A stretch of 44,371 nt of DNA, taken from positions 1 to 44,371 of the forward strand of contig JAEUJA010000024.1 of the NCBI GenBank assembly GCA_016793195.1. The letters run 5' to 3'. Under the pieces are notes generated by a model. It searched no databases. It was not told the origin of the DNA and saw nothing but the letters and a program-made list of their open reading frames with translations. Shown piece after piece: positions 25,319 through 33,062 of this stretch. The stretch is from Phycisphaerae bacterium. GTDB lineage: Bacteria > Planctomycetota > Phycisphaerae > Phycisphaerales > UBA1924. The position numbers were made by a program, and so were the translations under genes. The number at the start of each line of letters is the position of its first letter. The first letter of the stretch is position 1.

Positions 25319-25912
25319 GAACGGAACGACGAACTCGACCTCAACCGTGTCGATCGTGAACTCATAATCATTCGCCCCCAGGCCGATCAGGCTCCGTTCC
25401 GGCACGAACTCAACCGAACTCAGGCCCGTCCAGTTGAGCACCACGGTGTTCATCGCGTGATCGATCTGCCCGTCGTCGTTGAGCTCATACCACTTCGTGT
25501 AGTCCTGTCCGCCGCCCGCCCGGTGCCCGACAATGGTGACCCCAGACGCCCACGACCAGCGATGGACTTCTTCCTGGTTAAAGGTGCCACCGATCTCAAA
25601 GCGGGCAAGGTTGAACGCTCGCCCGTCGACCCCAGCGATCTTCAGGACCACGTGATTGGCGCACACCAGATTCGGTGTGCCGTTGTTCACCATGGCCTGG
25701 TTGTGCTGCGGGTTGTTCTCGGGCTGGTAGTTGCCGACGATGATGTACCCGCTGGCGCTGCCGAAACTCGGCGTGAACCCAAAGCCACGATCTGTGTGAC
25801 TGCCCGTGCCATTGCCCACAATCCGCACCGGCGAAACGCGGTCAAAGTCGATGACATCCGCCACGCACGACGCCGAACCCGCCAACACCGCCAGAATAAG
25901 GACGTTCCTCAT
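25154..25912 (-). CDS. Secreted protein of unknown function with GC-terminal dockerin-like module
   Basis: 252 aa from the ATG at 25912. A signal peptide (MRNVLILAVLAGSASCVA) is followed by a beta-rich domain of unknown type (IDFDRVSPVRIVGNGTG, FEIGGTFNQEEVHRWSW, TVVLNWTGLSSVEFVPE). It resembles the beta-sandwich domains of PEP-CTERM or choice-of-anchor proteins, but I cannot name a family. The Cys within SASC might be lipidated or simply part of the signal. The last 54 residues are the Cys-to-Cys GC module. It is the last gene of the five-gene exported set on the minus strand. No enzyme motif is visible. Confidence 0.75.
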   Translation of the reverse strand: MRNVLILAVLAGSASCVADVIDFDRVSPVRIVGNGTGSHTDRGFGFTPSFGSASGYIIVGNYQPENNPQHNQAMVNNGTPNLVCANHVVLKIAGVDGRAFNLARFEIGGTFNQEEVHRWSWASGVTIVGHRAGGGQDYTKWYELNDDGQIDHAMNTVVLNWTGLSSVEFVPERSLIGLGANDYEFTIDTVEVEFVVPFCDADVNFDGFVNGDDYDAFAVAFDAAVAAADFNGDGFVNGDDYDAFAIAFDVGC

Positions 25913-26286
25913 AACACAACTCCCGCAACGGCTGCGCGGACTCGCCGCGCCGCACACGTAAAGAGGAGACGCCCATCCTCTTGATACGCCGCCGCGCTCA
26001 AAATCATCCGGATCTGACAATGGGCATCGCCCACCGCCCAACGTCCAGATGAGCGCAAAAAGAACCCGCGCCCGGAGCACGCCGAGCGCGGGTCCAGAAG
26101 AGAATCAAGATCCGACGGCCTCGGGAACCCCGATCTCCGCCGGCCGCGAACCGGGCGACGTCAATGACTGCCAAAGCTCCAACCCCGAGGCCTCTGCCCT
26201 ATCAGTAGCTCGACCGCCAGGGAGGGCGTCTGCTCTTGTGCCTTCGCGACTTCACTTCACGTCGTCCCGTCCAATCTTCCCCCCGG
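25913..26286. other. Intergenic region with a hairpin repeat
   Basis: 374 bp between two GC-module genes. It holds one GA-hairpin repeat (26208-26227) and flanking TTCGCGACTTCACTTC boilerplate. I see no gene; the short open frames here overlap the repeat text. Confidence 0.5.
26208..26227 (+). repeat. 20-nt tandem-GA hairpin repeat (copy B)
   Basis: GCTCGACCGCCAGGGAGGGC. GCTC pairs with GGGC using one T-G wobble, with the GA/GA internal loop, CC/GG and a GCCA loop as in copy A. The change C to T keeps pairing possible only in the + strand RNA. Confidence 0.75.
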
Positions 26287-26451
26287 TCAGCACCCCGCAT
26301 CAAAGGCGCTGGCGAACGCGTCGTAGTCGTCGCCATTGACGAACCCATCGCCGTTGAAGTCCGCCGCGATGTTCGCGACGTCAAAGGCGCTGGCGAACCC
26401 GTCGTAATCATCGCCGTTGATGAAGCCGTCACCGTTGAAGTCGGCGGGGCA
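26287..26451 (-). other. GC-terminal dockerin-like module (copy 3)
   Basis: 54 residues from CPADFNGDGF to FDAGC, with loops GFINGDDYD and GFVNGDDYD. Confidence 0.85.
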
Positions 26452-26928
26452 GAGGTTCGGCGGGGTTTCGAGCTGGTTGGTGACGGCCGCGCTGGTGTTG
26501 GTGAAGCACGGGTCCGTGCCCGTGGTGCCGATCAAGCCCGGGTTGTAACCGACCTGTCCGGTCATGTCGGTGCGCTCCAGCAGGATCTCGTCGCGGTTGT
26601 TCACACCATCGCCGTCCGAGTCCAAGAGCTCTACGTCCGCGATCGCCTGGGCGTTGGTGCGCCCCGCGGCGATCCGCAGGGCGATCGCCTCCTTGTAGCA
26701 ATTGCCCGGATTCCCCGTGTCGCTCGGGTGATGGCACACATAGCACTGGTTCCCCGTCGCGGCGGCCGTGCGCGACAGCAGCGTCGATCCGGGGTACCGC
26801 GCCGCGAACGCATTCTTGAGGCCATTGGTCGCGCGGGCGTCCGGCGCGGTCGCGGCCATCACAACCGCGATCGCGGCAACGGCGCCGGCGGACACGAGAA
26901 CGTTGGAACGATTGACGTGACGATTCAT
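26287..26928 (-). CDS. Secreted c-type cytochrome-like protein with GC-terminal dockerin-like module
   Basis: 213 aa from the ATG at 26928 after GGAGG. An Ala-rich signal peptide (to about residue 34, PDARA) is followed by a single CYVCH (62-66), a CxxCH haem c attachment site, with HH next to it. The surrounding region (NAFAARYPGSTLLS) is short for a full cytochrome fold. A DSDGDGVNNRDEILL stretch near residues 100-115 is a thrombospondin-3/EF-type calcium loop. The last 54 residues are the GC module. It could be an electron carrier for the peroxidase encoded next upstream (27313). The haem axial ligand is not evident. Confidence 0.8.
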   Translation of the reverse strand: MNRHVNRSNVLVSAGAVAAIAVVMAATAPDARATNGLKNAFAARYPGSTLLSRTAAATGNQCYVCHHPSDTGNPGNCYKEAIALRIAAGRTNAQAIADVELLDSDGDGVNNRDEILLERTDMTGQVGYNPGLIGTTGTDPCFTNTSAAVTNQLETPPNLCPADFNGDGFINGDDYDGFASAFDVANIAADFNGDGFVNGDDYDAFASAFDAGC

Positions 26929-27312
26929 GCTGCCTCCGAAGAATCGAAGTCGCGCGAGAAGGACCGACCAGCCGCCCCGCTCGCGCGCGGGGCTCGGTCG
27001 TGGAAGTCCGTGGGCCGCCAAACAACGACGCCCACCGTTTGAATAGAGACACGCGCGAGCCGCGCAATACACGAAAAAGAAGAAAACCACACCCATTGGT
27101 GTGGTTTTCGCGGCGTTGGGGATGGTGAGCGGGAGTCTGGGGGAAATGGCGAAGACGGGCAGCGCACCGTCACCGCATGAAGCCGCTCCGAGTGATCCGC
27201 GCCCGCCCACACATGGTCGCGTGTTCCCTCGGCCGGAAGGGCGCCTTCTTGTTCATTTCACCACATCACCGGCCCGCCACTTCTTCTTCCCTCGTGCCCG
27301 GTGCCTTGCTCC
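26929..27312. other. Intergenic region with terminator and repeat text
   Basis: 384 bp between the cytochrome-like gene and the peroxidase gene. It contains a strong terminator at 27083-27108 and, at about 27213-27312, boilerplate (GGAAGGGCGCCTTCTTG ... CTCGTGCCCGGTGCCTTGC) akin to the 3' flanks of the other GC-module genes. No coding region is visible. Confidence 0.5.
27083..27108 (-). terminator. Intrinsic terminator after the di-haem peroxidase gene
   Basis: A perfect 11-bp stem (AAAACCACACC at 27083-27093 with GGTGTGGTTTT at 27098-27108) around a CATT loop. On the minus strand it is followed by a T-rich tract (TTTTCTTCTTTTT). It ends the minus-strand transcript about 205 nt past the stop at 27313. 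Confidence 0.85.
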
Positions 27313-27480
27313 TCAGCACCCCGCCTCGAACGCACCCGCGAAGAAGTCGTAATCGTCGCCGTTCACAAAGCCGTCGGCGTTGACATCACCGCGCGGGTCG
27401 CCGCCCTCGAAATACAGGGCGAAGAGGTCATAGTCGTCGGCGTTGGTGAAGCCGTCGGAGTTGATGTCCGCCGGGCCGCA
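27313..27480 (-). other. GC-terminal dockerin-like module (copy 4)
   Basis: 55 residues from CGPADINSDG to FEAGC, one longer than the others because of an inserted Gly after the first Cys. Loops are GFTNADDYD and GFVNGDDYD. Confidence 0.85.
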
Positions 27481-29172
27481 GGGGGAAGGGCATCCCGCCG
27501 AGCCGCAGAAGACCGGGATGCGCCCGACGCTGCTGGCGGCTTGCCCGCCCGCGGCCGCGGGATCATCGACGAACCACTGCGCGAACAACACCTGGCCGGT
27601 GTCCGCCTCGCCATCGACCAGGGCCCAGTGCTGCGTCGCCACGCCCGCGCCGGCCCCGGCGCCGCCGGCGCTGGTGACATCAAACCAGCGCGTCGGCGTG
27701 ATGCGCCCGCCCACCGGCGGCGAGAGCGAGATCCCAAGCCGCAGCGTCGCGCCGCCCAGCACCCGACCCGCGCCGATCCGATACTCGGTGTTGCCGAGCA
27801 TGGCCGGGGCGTCGACGACGATCTGAGGCACGATCCCGCCCGTGCCCGGCACACCGCCGCCGATCACCGTCGCTCGATCCGTCGGCCGCTCGCCGAACAG
27901 CACCGGACGATCGAACGGGAACGTCGCGTTGGCGACCCGCGCGTCGGTCAGGCCGTTCTGCAGGAAGTCCTGCACGTCCGCCGCGGCCTGGGGCGGGAGC
28001 TGGATCGTCGGGATCAGCGGGTCCTGGTTCTGCGGGAACTGCGGCGGAGCGCCCTGCCCGCGCGCGTACCAGCGCAGCACGTCGGTCAGCGTCTGGAACT
28101 GCCCGTTGTGCATGAACGTCCGTTTCAGGCCCACGTTCCGCAGGCCCGGCACCTTGAAGCGCCCCGCGTCGACCGCCAGCCCCGTCACCGCCTGGCGTCC
28201 GTTGTCCTCCGCGATCGGGCGCAGCCCGATGTTGCGGAACCCGTTGCCCGTGAACAGGTCGTCCACCAGGGTGTGGCACGCGTTGCAGTGCGCCGGCTGC
28301 CCCTGGAAAATCTGCAAGCCTCGCTGCTGGGCCGGCGTCAGGGCGTTCGTCTGCCCGTCGCGGAAGCGGTCATACGGCGAATCGTCCGAGATCAGCGTGC
28401 GCTCATACGTCGCGATCGCAAACGCAATCCGCGTCGTCGTGATCGACTCGTCGCCGAACGCGCGGGCGAAGAGTTCGCCATAGCTCGGCTTGTCGTCCAG
28501 CGCCGCCGCCACGTCCGCCGGCAGACTCGTCGCCAGGTTCAAGGGATGCACGCGCGACAGCCGCTCGGCCAGGTTCGCAAAGCTCGTCCCCGCGTGGGCC
28601 ATCTCGATGGTGTTCACGAGCGGCTGGAGCGATTGGCTCTCCAGCGCCCCGCCGTTCTGGATCGCCGTCTCACCCGTCTCGGGGTCAACAAACCGCGACG
28701 TTGCACGCCCGTCCCAGAACAGATTGGGCGCGAACGCGGCGTTGATCGGCGAGTTCGCCGTCCGCCCCGTGATCTGCGGATTGAGCGCGAAGACCACATC
28801 AGCCTCGTAGTTGTTGATCGAGTCCGACTTCACCACGCCCGGCGAGCCCTGGATGTCGTCCGGCGTGTTCAGAATGTTGTCGTCGCCCGGGTGGCGCGCC
28901 AAGCGCGGATCGGCCCCCGCCCGCGGCATCGCGTGGCACGTCGCGCACGCCACCGTGTTCGACGTCGACATCTGCTCGTCAAAGAACAGAATCTTCCCCA
29001 GCACCCGCTTCTCTTCCGAGAACGGATTCTCGACCGGGAACACCACCGGCGGCACGTCGGCGATCGCCACATGCGCCAGCCCAAGCGCCCCCAGCGCCAG
29101 CACACCCACCACCGACCCAACAAGCGAGCCGCGGCCCGGGCGCGCCGCCACCTTGCAACCAGCCTTTGACAT
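27313..29172 (-). CDS. Di-haem cytochrome c peroxidase (MauG/CcpA-type) with GC-terminal dockerin-like module
   Basis: 619 aa from the ATG at 29172 after GGAGG. The N-terminal hydrophobic stretch (20-39) is a signal peptide. Two haem sites, CATCH (76-80) and CNACH (296-300), are the two-domain layout of bacterial cytochrome c peroxidases, which reduce H2O2 with electrons from a small cytochrome. GKILFFDEQMS and YGELFARAFGDE are family segments. A ~200-residue beta-rich extension follows, then the GC module (55 residues). Peroxidase and MauG-like oxygenase roles cannot be separated here. The neighbouring single-haem protein at 26287 is a possible electron donor. Confidence 0.92.
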   Translation of the reverse strand: MSKAGCKVAARPGRGSLVGSVVGVLALGALGLAHVAIADVPPVVFPVENPFSEEKRVLGKILFFDEQMSTSNTVACATCHAMPRAGADPRLARHPGDDNILNTPDDIQGSPGVVKSDSINNYEADVVFALNPQITGRTANSPINAAFAPNLFWDGRATSRFVDPETGETAIQNGGALESQSLQPLVNTIEMAHAGTSFANLAERLSRVHPLNLATSLPADVAAALDDKPSYGELFARAFGDESITTTRIAFAIATYERTLISDDSPYDRFRDGQTNALTPAQQRGLQIFQGQPAHCNACHTLVDDLFTGNGFRNIGLRPIAEDNGRQAVTGLAVDAGRFKVPGLRNVGLKRTFMHNGQFQTLTDVLRWYARGQGAPPQFPQNQDPLIPTIQLPPQAAADVQDFLQNGLTDARVANATFPFDRPVLFGERPTDRATVIGGGVPGTGGIVPQIVVDAPAMLGNTEYRIGAGRVLGGATLRLGISLSPPVGGRITPTRWFDVTSAGGAGAGAGVATQHWALVDGEADTGQVLFAQWFVDDPAAAGGQAASSVGRIPVFCGSAGCPSPCGPADINSDGFTNADDYDLFALYFEGGDPRGDVNADGFVNGDDYDFFAGAFEAGC

Positions 29173-29488
29173 AAAGCCTCCGCGTTGTCGCCCGGCCATC
29201 CCACACGGCGTCCGCACCGGGCGTGTGCCCCAGCCCAACGCACGGCCAGGGCCGCTTATTGCCAGTCCCCGCCCAACGCGGAAAAATCATGTCGACTCAA
29301 CTTCAGCCCTGGCCGCAGCCCCGCGTGGCAGGCGTCCCCGCGCCGTCCCGGTTCCGCGTCTCCCTGACTCCGCGACCCACCGTCGCTTGGTCACCCCGTC
29401 ACTCGATCACTCGAACACACCACCGCACCAACACTTCTTGTCTTCCCCTGATGCCCGATGCCTGATGCCCAGCGCCTGTTGCCTCTCC
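29173..29488. other. Intergenic region with repeat text
   Basis: 316 bp. About 29440-29488 is GATGCCCGATGCCTGATGCCCAGC boilerplate that runs directly into the GC-module gene end at 29489. The rest is pyrimidine-rich and shows no gene or clear promoter. Confidence 0.5.
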
Positions 29489-29653
29489 TCAGCACCCCAC
29501 ATCAAAGTGGTCCGCGAACTCGTCGTAGTCGTTGCCGTTGACGTACCCGTCGCTGTTGAAGTCCGCGGCCTCGTCGGCCTCATCAAACTTCGCGGCAAAG
29601 AGATCGTAATCGTCGCCGTCGACATCGCCGTCGAGGCTGAAGTCGGCCGGGCA
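29489..29653 (-). other. GC-terminal dockerin-like module (copy 5)
   Basis: 54 residues from CPADFSLDGD to FDVGC. The 47 bases at 29493-29539 are identical to 30668-30714 in copy 6. Confidence 0.85.
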
Positions 29654-30343
29654 CACCGACCGCACCTCGAAACGCACGTCGTCGGCGAAGTGGCCATCAA
29701 ACTCCTCGCCGTACACATAGTCGCGGTGGACGTTCTCCTTCGCCCGCACGAACACATACACGAACGTCGAATCCGACTGCCACGGAAGATCGAGGTCGAG
29801 CACGACCTCAGCCCGCTCCCACGTTTCCGGCGAGTCGTCGGACATCAGCGACACCTGGCCCTCGGCGTCCCAGTAACGGTAGTTCAGGCACCAGGTGCGG
29901 AACCCCTCAAGCGTTGGCCGATCGAATGCACGCACCGTGATGAGAAACTCCGTATCGGTATGCGCATCCCCCGCGATCCGGTTGAAGGCCGCGGACACGA
30001 CCAGACGGGCGTTCCCCGAGTCAAGGAGATCGCGCACGGGCGCAAGATCGATCAACTGCCCGATGCAGGCCAGCTCTCCCCAGGCCCAGGGGTCTGTTCG
30101 CTGGCAGAACGGCGCCGTCTCCTGAAACTTCAGCATCTTGACGCCCTCGAGCGGCGTGATGCCAAGTGTCGGCCCGACCGCGGTCCCGCCGTCAACACTC
30201 CACACGCCAAACTCCTCCACGATCTCGCTGAGGATCGGCCCGGACTCAAAGCCAGGGTCGACGAGCTGCTGGGCGTGCGCGCCGCTCATCAGAACGAGCA
30301 AGCATCCGGCCGCGACGAACCCGAGCGATTTGGGCGTTCCCAT
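29489..30343 (-). CDS. Secreted protein of unknown function with GC-terminal dockerin-like module
   Basis: 284 aa from the ATG at 30343 with AAGGTGG upstream. The signal peptide is MGTPKSLGFVAAGCLLVLMS to about AHAQ. The mature protein starts QQLVDPGFESG, the opening typical of carbohydrate-binding-like beta-sandwich domains. Strands such as VVSAAFNRIAGD and FLITVRAFDRP continue in that style. A FVYVFVRAKENVHRDYVYG segment and several Cys are present. I cannot name an enzyme or ligand. The last 54 residues are the GC module, and its final third is almost identical to that of the protease at 30664, also at DNA level. Confidence 0.75.
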   Translation of the reverse strand: MGTPKSLGFVAAGCLLVLMSGAHAQQLVDPGFESGPILSEIVEEFGVWSVDGGTAVGPTLGITPLEGVKMLKFQETAPFCQRTDPWAWGELACIGQLIDLAPVRDLLDSGNARLVVSAAFNRIAGDAHTDTEFLITVRAFDRPTLEGFRTWCLNYRYWDAEGQVSLMSDDSPETWERAEVVLDLDLPWQSDSTFVYVFVRAKENVHRDYVYGEEFDGHFADDVRFEVRSVCPADFSLDGDVDGDDYDLFAAKFDEADEAADFNSDGYVNGNDYDEFADHFDVGC

Positions 30344-30663
30344 CGTAATACCACCTTTCCAACCCAGACACCGGACACACGGCGCCGCGCATGGCGCGAC
30401 TCGCGCCCGCCGGCCGCCACGTGACAACACCGCCCCACGGTCGGTTGCCCGCCGCGAGGGAAGCGTCTTCTGCAATTCACTTCGTCACTTCGTGGCTTCG
30501 CCGCCCAACCGCCCAGTCACTATGAGGCTTTCCCCCGATGTCCGAGGCCTTTGCTTTGTCAGAAGCCCAATCGCGAGGCAGGGCGGCTTCTGCCGTCCAC
30601 TCCGTCACCCCATCACTTCTTCGCTTCCCCTAGTGCCAGGTGCCCAGTGCCCGATGCCTCTCC
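30344..30663. other. Intergenic region with hairpin and repeat text
   Basis: 320 bp. It holds the GA-hairpin at 30565-30584, a degenerate relative near 30445-30465, CTTCGTCACTTCGTGGCTTC text, and at 30630-30663 the CCAGTGCCCGATGCCTCTCC tail shared by other GC-module genes. No gene seen. Confidence 0.5.
30565..30584 (+). repeat. 20-nt tandem-GA hairpin repeat (copy C)
   Basis: GCCCAATCGCGAGGCAGGGC. It has the same 4-2-2-4-2-2-4 layout, with AA/CA in place of GA/GA, TC/GG (one wobble) and a GCGA loop of GNRA type. Confidence 0.7.
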
Positions 30664-30828
30664 TCAACACCCCACATCAAAGTGGTCCGCGAACTCGTCG
30701 TAGTCGTTGCCGTTCACGAATCCGTCCCCGTTGAAGTCCGCGCCGGGGTCGGCGGCATCGAACAGCGCCGCGAACTCGTCGTAGTCGTTGCCGTTGACGA
30801 ACCCGTCGCCGTTGAAGTCGGCCGGGCA
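30664..30828 (-). other. GC-terminal dockerin-like module (copy 6)
   Basis: 54 residues from CPADFNGDGF to FDVGC. Both loops read GFVNGNDYDEFA, with Asn for Asp at one ligand position, as in the second loop of copy 5. Confidence 0.85.
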
Positions 30829-32877
30829 GGGGTTCACGAGCGAGAACGGCCTGGAGACCGCGAAGAAGACCTTGCCCACCGCGTCAACGCGGACCCGCGC
30901 GGCGGAGGTCGAGCGGATCGGGAAGAGCACGCTGGCCGTGCCATTGTTCGCAAACGTGCCCAGCACGCTCGGCCAGGTGACGCCGTTGTCGGTTGACAGG
31001 CGAATCTCGACATTGGCCGCGGAGATCGGGGCCGCGTTGGTGTTTCCAACGGTCCACGTCACGTTCGTGGGGTAGCCAGGGCCGGAGTTGAGCACCGCGC
31101 CCTCGGCGGGCCCGGTGACGCCGAACGCCGACGTGCCGTTGGCGATGGTGAGGTTGACCATGCTCGATGTGGCCGTTGCGCCCACGCCCGTGTGGTTGTC
31201 GCGCACCACCACGCGGAACTTGCGATTGACGCCCGTCACGCTCGGCAAGCGCTCGCCGCGGACAGAGCCGCCCGCCAGCACGCCGCCCATGTTCGGGAAG
31301 ACGCGCCACGAATCGAGCGTCGGCGGGAAAACCCGGAACAGCGAGCCCTGCCCATTGTCCTCCGAGCCCTCGCCCTCCAGCGGGCGGCGCACGCCGTTAT
31401 CGAACTGCTCCCACGAATACGTCAACAGATCGGCGTCCGCGTCGGTTGCGCTGGCCGTCAAGGTGAACGGCGTATTCGGCGGGATCGGCTGGTTGGGCGT
31501 GACAAACGTGATCACCGGCACGTCGTTGCTCGACCCGCTCGACGCCAGGCACGTCGCAAAGGGCAGGAACGCCTTCATCTCCTCGATCGAGCCGTGATGG
31601 AAGAACGGATCGGCGAATTGCACGATGTTGTCCGAGGGCGGCGCGTCGCCGACCGGGCAGCCGCCGGCATAGGCCATGGGCGTGGAGCCCGAGCCCGCCT
31701 CCCAGGCGGTGGAGAGGTTGGCGTTGTTGCCGCAACGCCCGCGCGTGCCGCTAAAGGTGTGGTTGGCGCCGAACTGGTGTCCGAACTCGTGGATGACGAC
31801 GAGGGCGGAGAAGGGATCGGCGTCGCCGCCGCGCGGGATGCCCGAGACGCCGCCGTTGCCGCTGCACACGTCCCAGAGGTACGCCACGCCGCCGGCGATG
31901 CGAGTCACGCAATGGGCAATGTCCCATGTAGAAGAAAGATTCGAGTTCAGCGCGCCCGGGAGAGCGCTGAGCACGGGCCCGGAGCAGTCCGAGCCACCCA
32001 GGCCGTCGCACGTCGTGGGAAATGGATCGGTGTCGGGATTGAAGAACACCACCTGATCGTTATCGCTCACGAGGTTGAAATGCACGCCCAGGTCGGCCTC
32101 GTACACCACGTTGCTGCGCGCGATGACGGTGACGATCGCCGCGAGCGGGTCGGCGAGGTTGGGTGCGTGCCCCTGGATGGTCGAGTGGTGCACGCCGTAT
32201 TCGCCCGTGCAGGCCATCGCCACGCTCGCGGTGAGCAAGTTCTGCGTCGCGCGAGTGGCCGGGCCGCCCGGCGCGTCGAGTTTCGGCCTGCGTGCGCCGT
32301 GCTTGTCCTGATCCGTGTGGCATGTCCAATCGATGTCGGCGTTCAGATCGCGCAGGTAGTACGACATCAGCGTCGTCGCGTCGCCGGACCACGCCGGATC
32401 GATCATCCACGCTTCGCCCTCGACCGTCCGCAGCATCGCCGTCACGCCCCGCGGCAAGACTTCAAGCCTTCCCGTCGCGCTCCCGTCCGCCGCGCGGACG
32501 ATGAACGTCTGGAACGCCGGATACCGCGCCGCCAGCGCCGGCTCCATCACAGGCGAGCGAGCGATGAAGGCGTCGACGAGCTGACCATCCGGCGTCGGCA
32601 ACTGCACCCGCAGGCCGTAGGCGATCAGATCGCGCGACAAGTCCTGCTCCGGCGCGCCCGCGACCGCCGCCGCCAGCCTGTCATGGTCCGAGAAGACCAC
32701 CGAGCCCGCGATCGGCCGCGGTCCCTCCACAGACCCGACAAACGGCGGGACGTCCGACGCCCGCTCGACGAACGAAAAGAACTGCGCGCTCGCCGCCCGG
32801 GCCAGCGTCATCGCGCACAGACCCGAAAAACAAACCATCCGCGCCACGCCGCCACGCGCCATCAAACTGCTCAGCAT
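30664..32877 (-). CDS. Secreted M12-type (reprolysin-like) metalloprotease with GC-terminal dockerin-like module
   Basis: 737 aa from the ATG at 32877 with GGAG upstream. The signal peptide ends around ARAASAQ. A propeptide-like region is followed by a metzincin catalytic domain: HEFGHQFGANH (363-373) is the zinc site HExxHxxGxxH, and the nearby SGSTPMAYAG supplies a Met-turn. Residues ~460-680 are Ig/CUB-like beta domains (FTLTASATDADADLLTYSW, VNLTIANG), then the GC module. It probably cleaves extracellular or surface proteins and is retained by the C-terminal module. It is the first gene of the exported minus-strand set, and diverges from lysS across 185 bp. Confidence 0.9.
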   Translation of the reverse strand: MLSSLMARGGVARMVCFSGLCAMTLARAASAQFFSFVERASDVPPFVGSVEGPRPIAGSVVFSDHDRLAAAVAGAPEQDLSRDLIAYGLRVQLPTPDGQLVDAFIARSPVMEPALAARYPAFQTFIVRAADGSATGRLEVLPRGVTAMLRTVEGEAWMIDPAWSGDATTLMSYYLRDLNADIDWTCHTDQDKHGARRPKLDAPGGPATRATQNLLTASVAMACTGEYGVHHSTIQGHAPNLADPLAAIVTVIARSNVVYEADLGVHFNLVSDNDQVVFFNPDTDPFPTTCDGLGGSDCSGPVLSALPGALNSNLSSTWDIAHCVTRIAGGVAYLWDVCSGNGGVSGIPRGGDADPFSALVVIHEFGHQFGANHTFSGTRGRCGNNANLSTAWEAGSGSTPMAYAGGCPVGDAPPSDNIVQFADPFFHHGSIEEMKAFLPFATCLASSGSSNDVPVITFVTPNQPIPPNTPFTLTASATDADADLLTYSWEQFDNGVRRPLEGEGSEDNGQGSLFRVFPPTLDSWRVFPNMGGVLAGGSVRGERLPSVTGVNRKFRVVVRDNHTGVGATATSSMVNLTIANGTSAFGVTGPAEGAVLNSGPGYPTNVTWTVGNTNAAPISAANVEIRLSTDNGVTWPSVLGTFANNGTASVLFPIRSTSAARVRVDAVGKVFFAVSRPFSLVNPCPADFNGDGFVNGNDYDEFAALFDAADPGADFNGDGFVNGNDYDEFADHFDVGC

Positions 32878-33062
32878 CGCGATCTCCAATCCATCGCCCG
32901 CCCCGGGCGCCCGGACCCCCACCGCAACCCACAACCTCCAAAATACTCGCCGACGGCCCCGGCGCAAAGGGGCAAGTTCCAGATCGGGGCGATTTCCGAA
33001 CCGCCCGCCGCCCCACCCAGCCCAGACTCCGGTCGCGCCCGCGGGTCCATACGATCCGCCCA

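Noticed and set aside
27301-30424. Long + strand open frames opposite the peroxidase and neighbouring genes
   Set aside because: Arg-rich shadow translations; haem motifs and signal peptides are on the minus strand.
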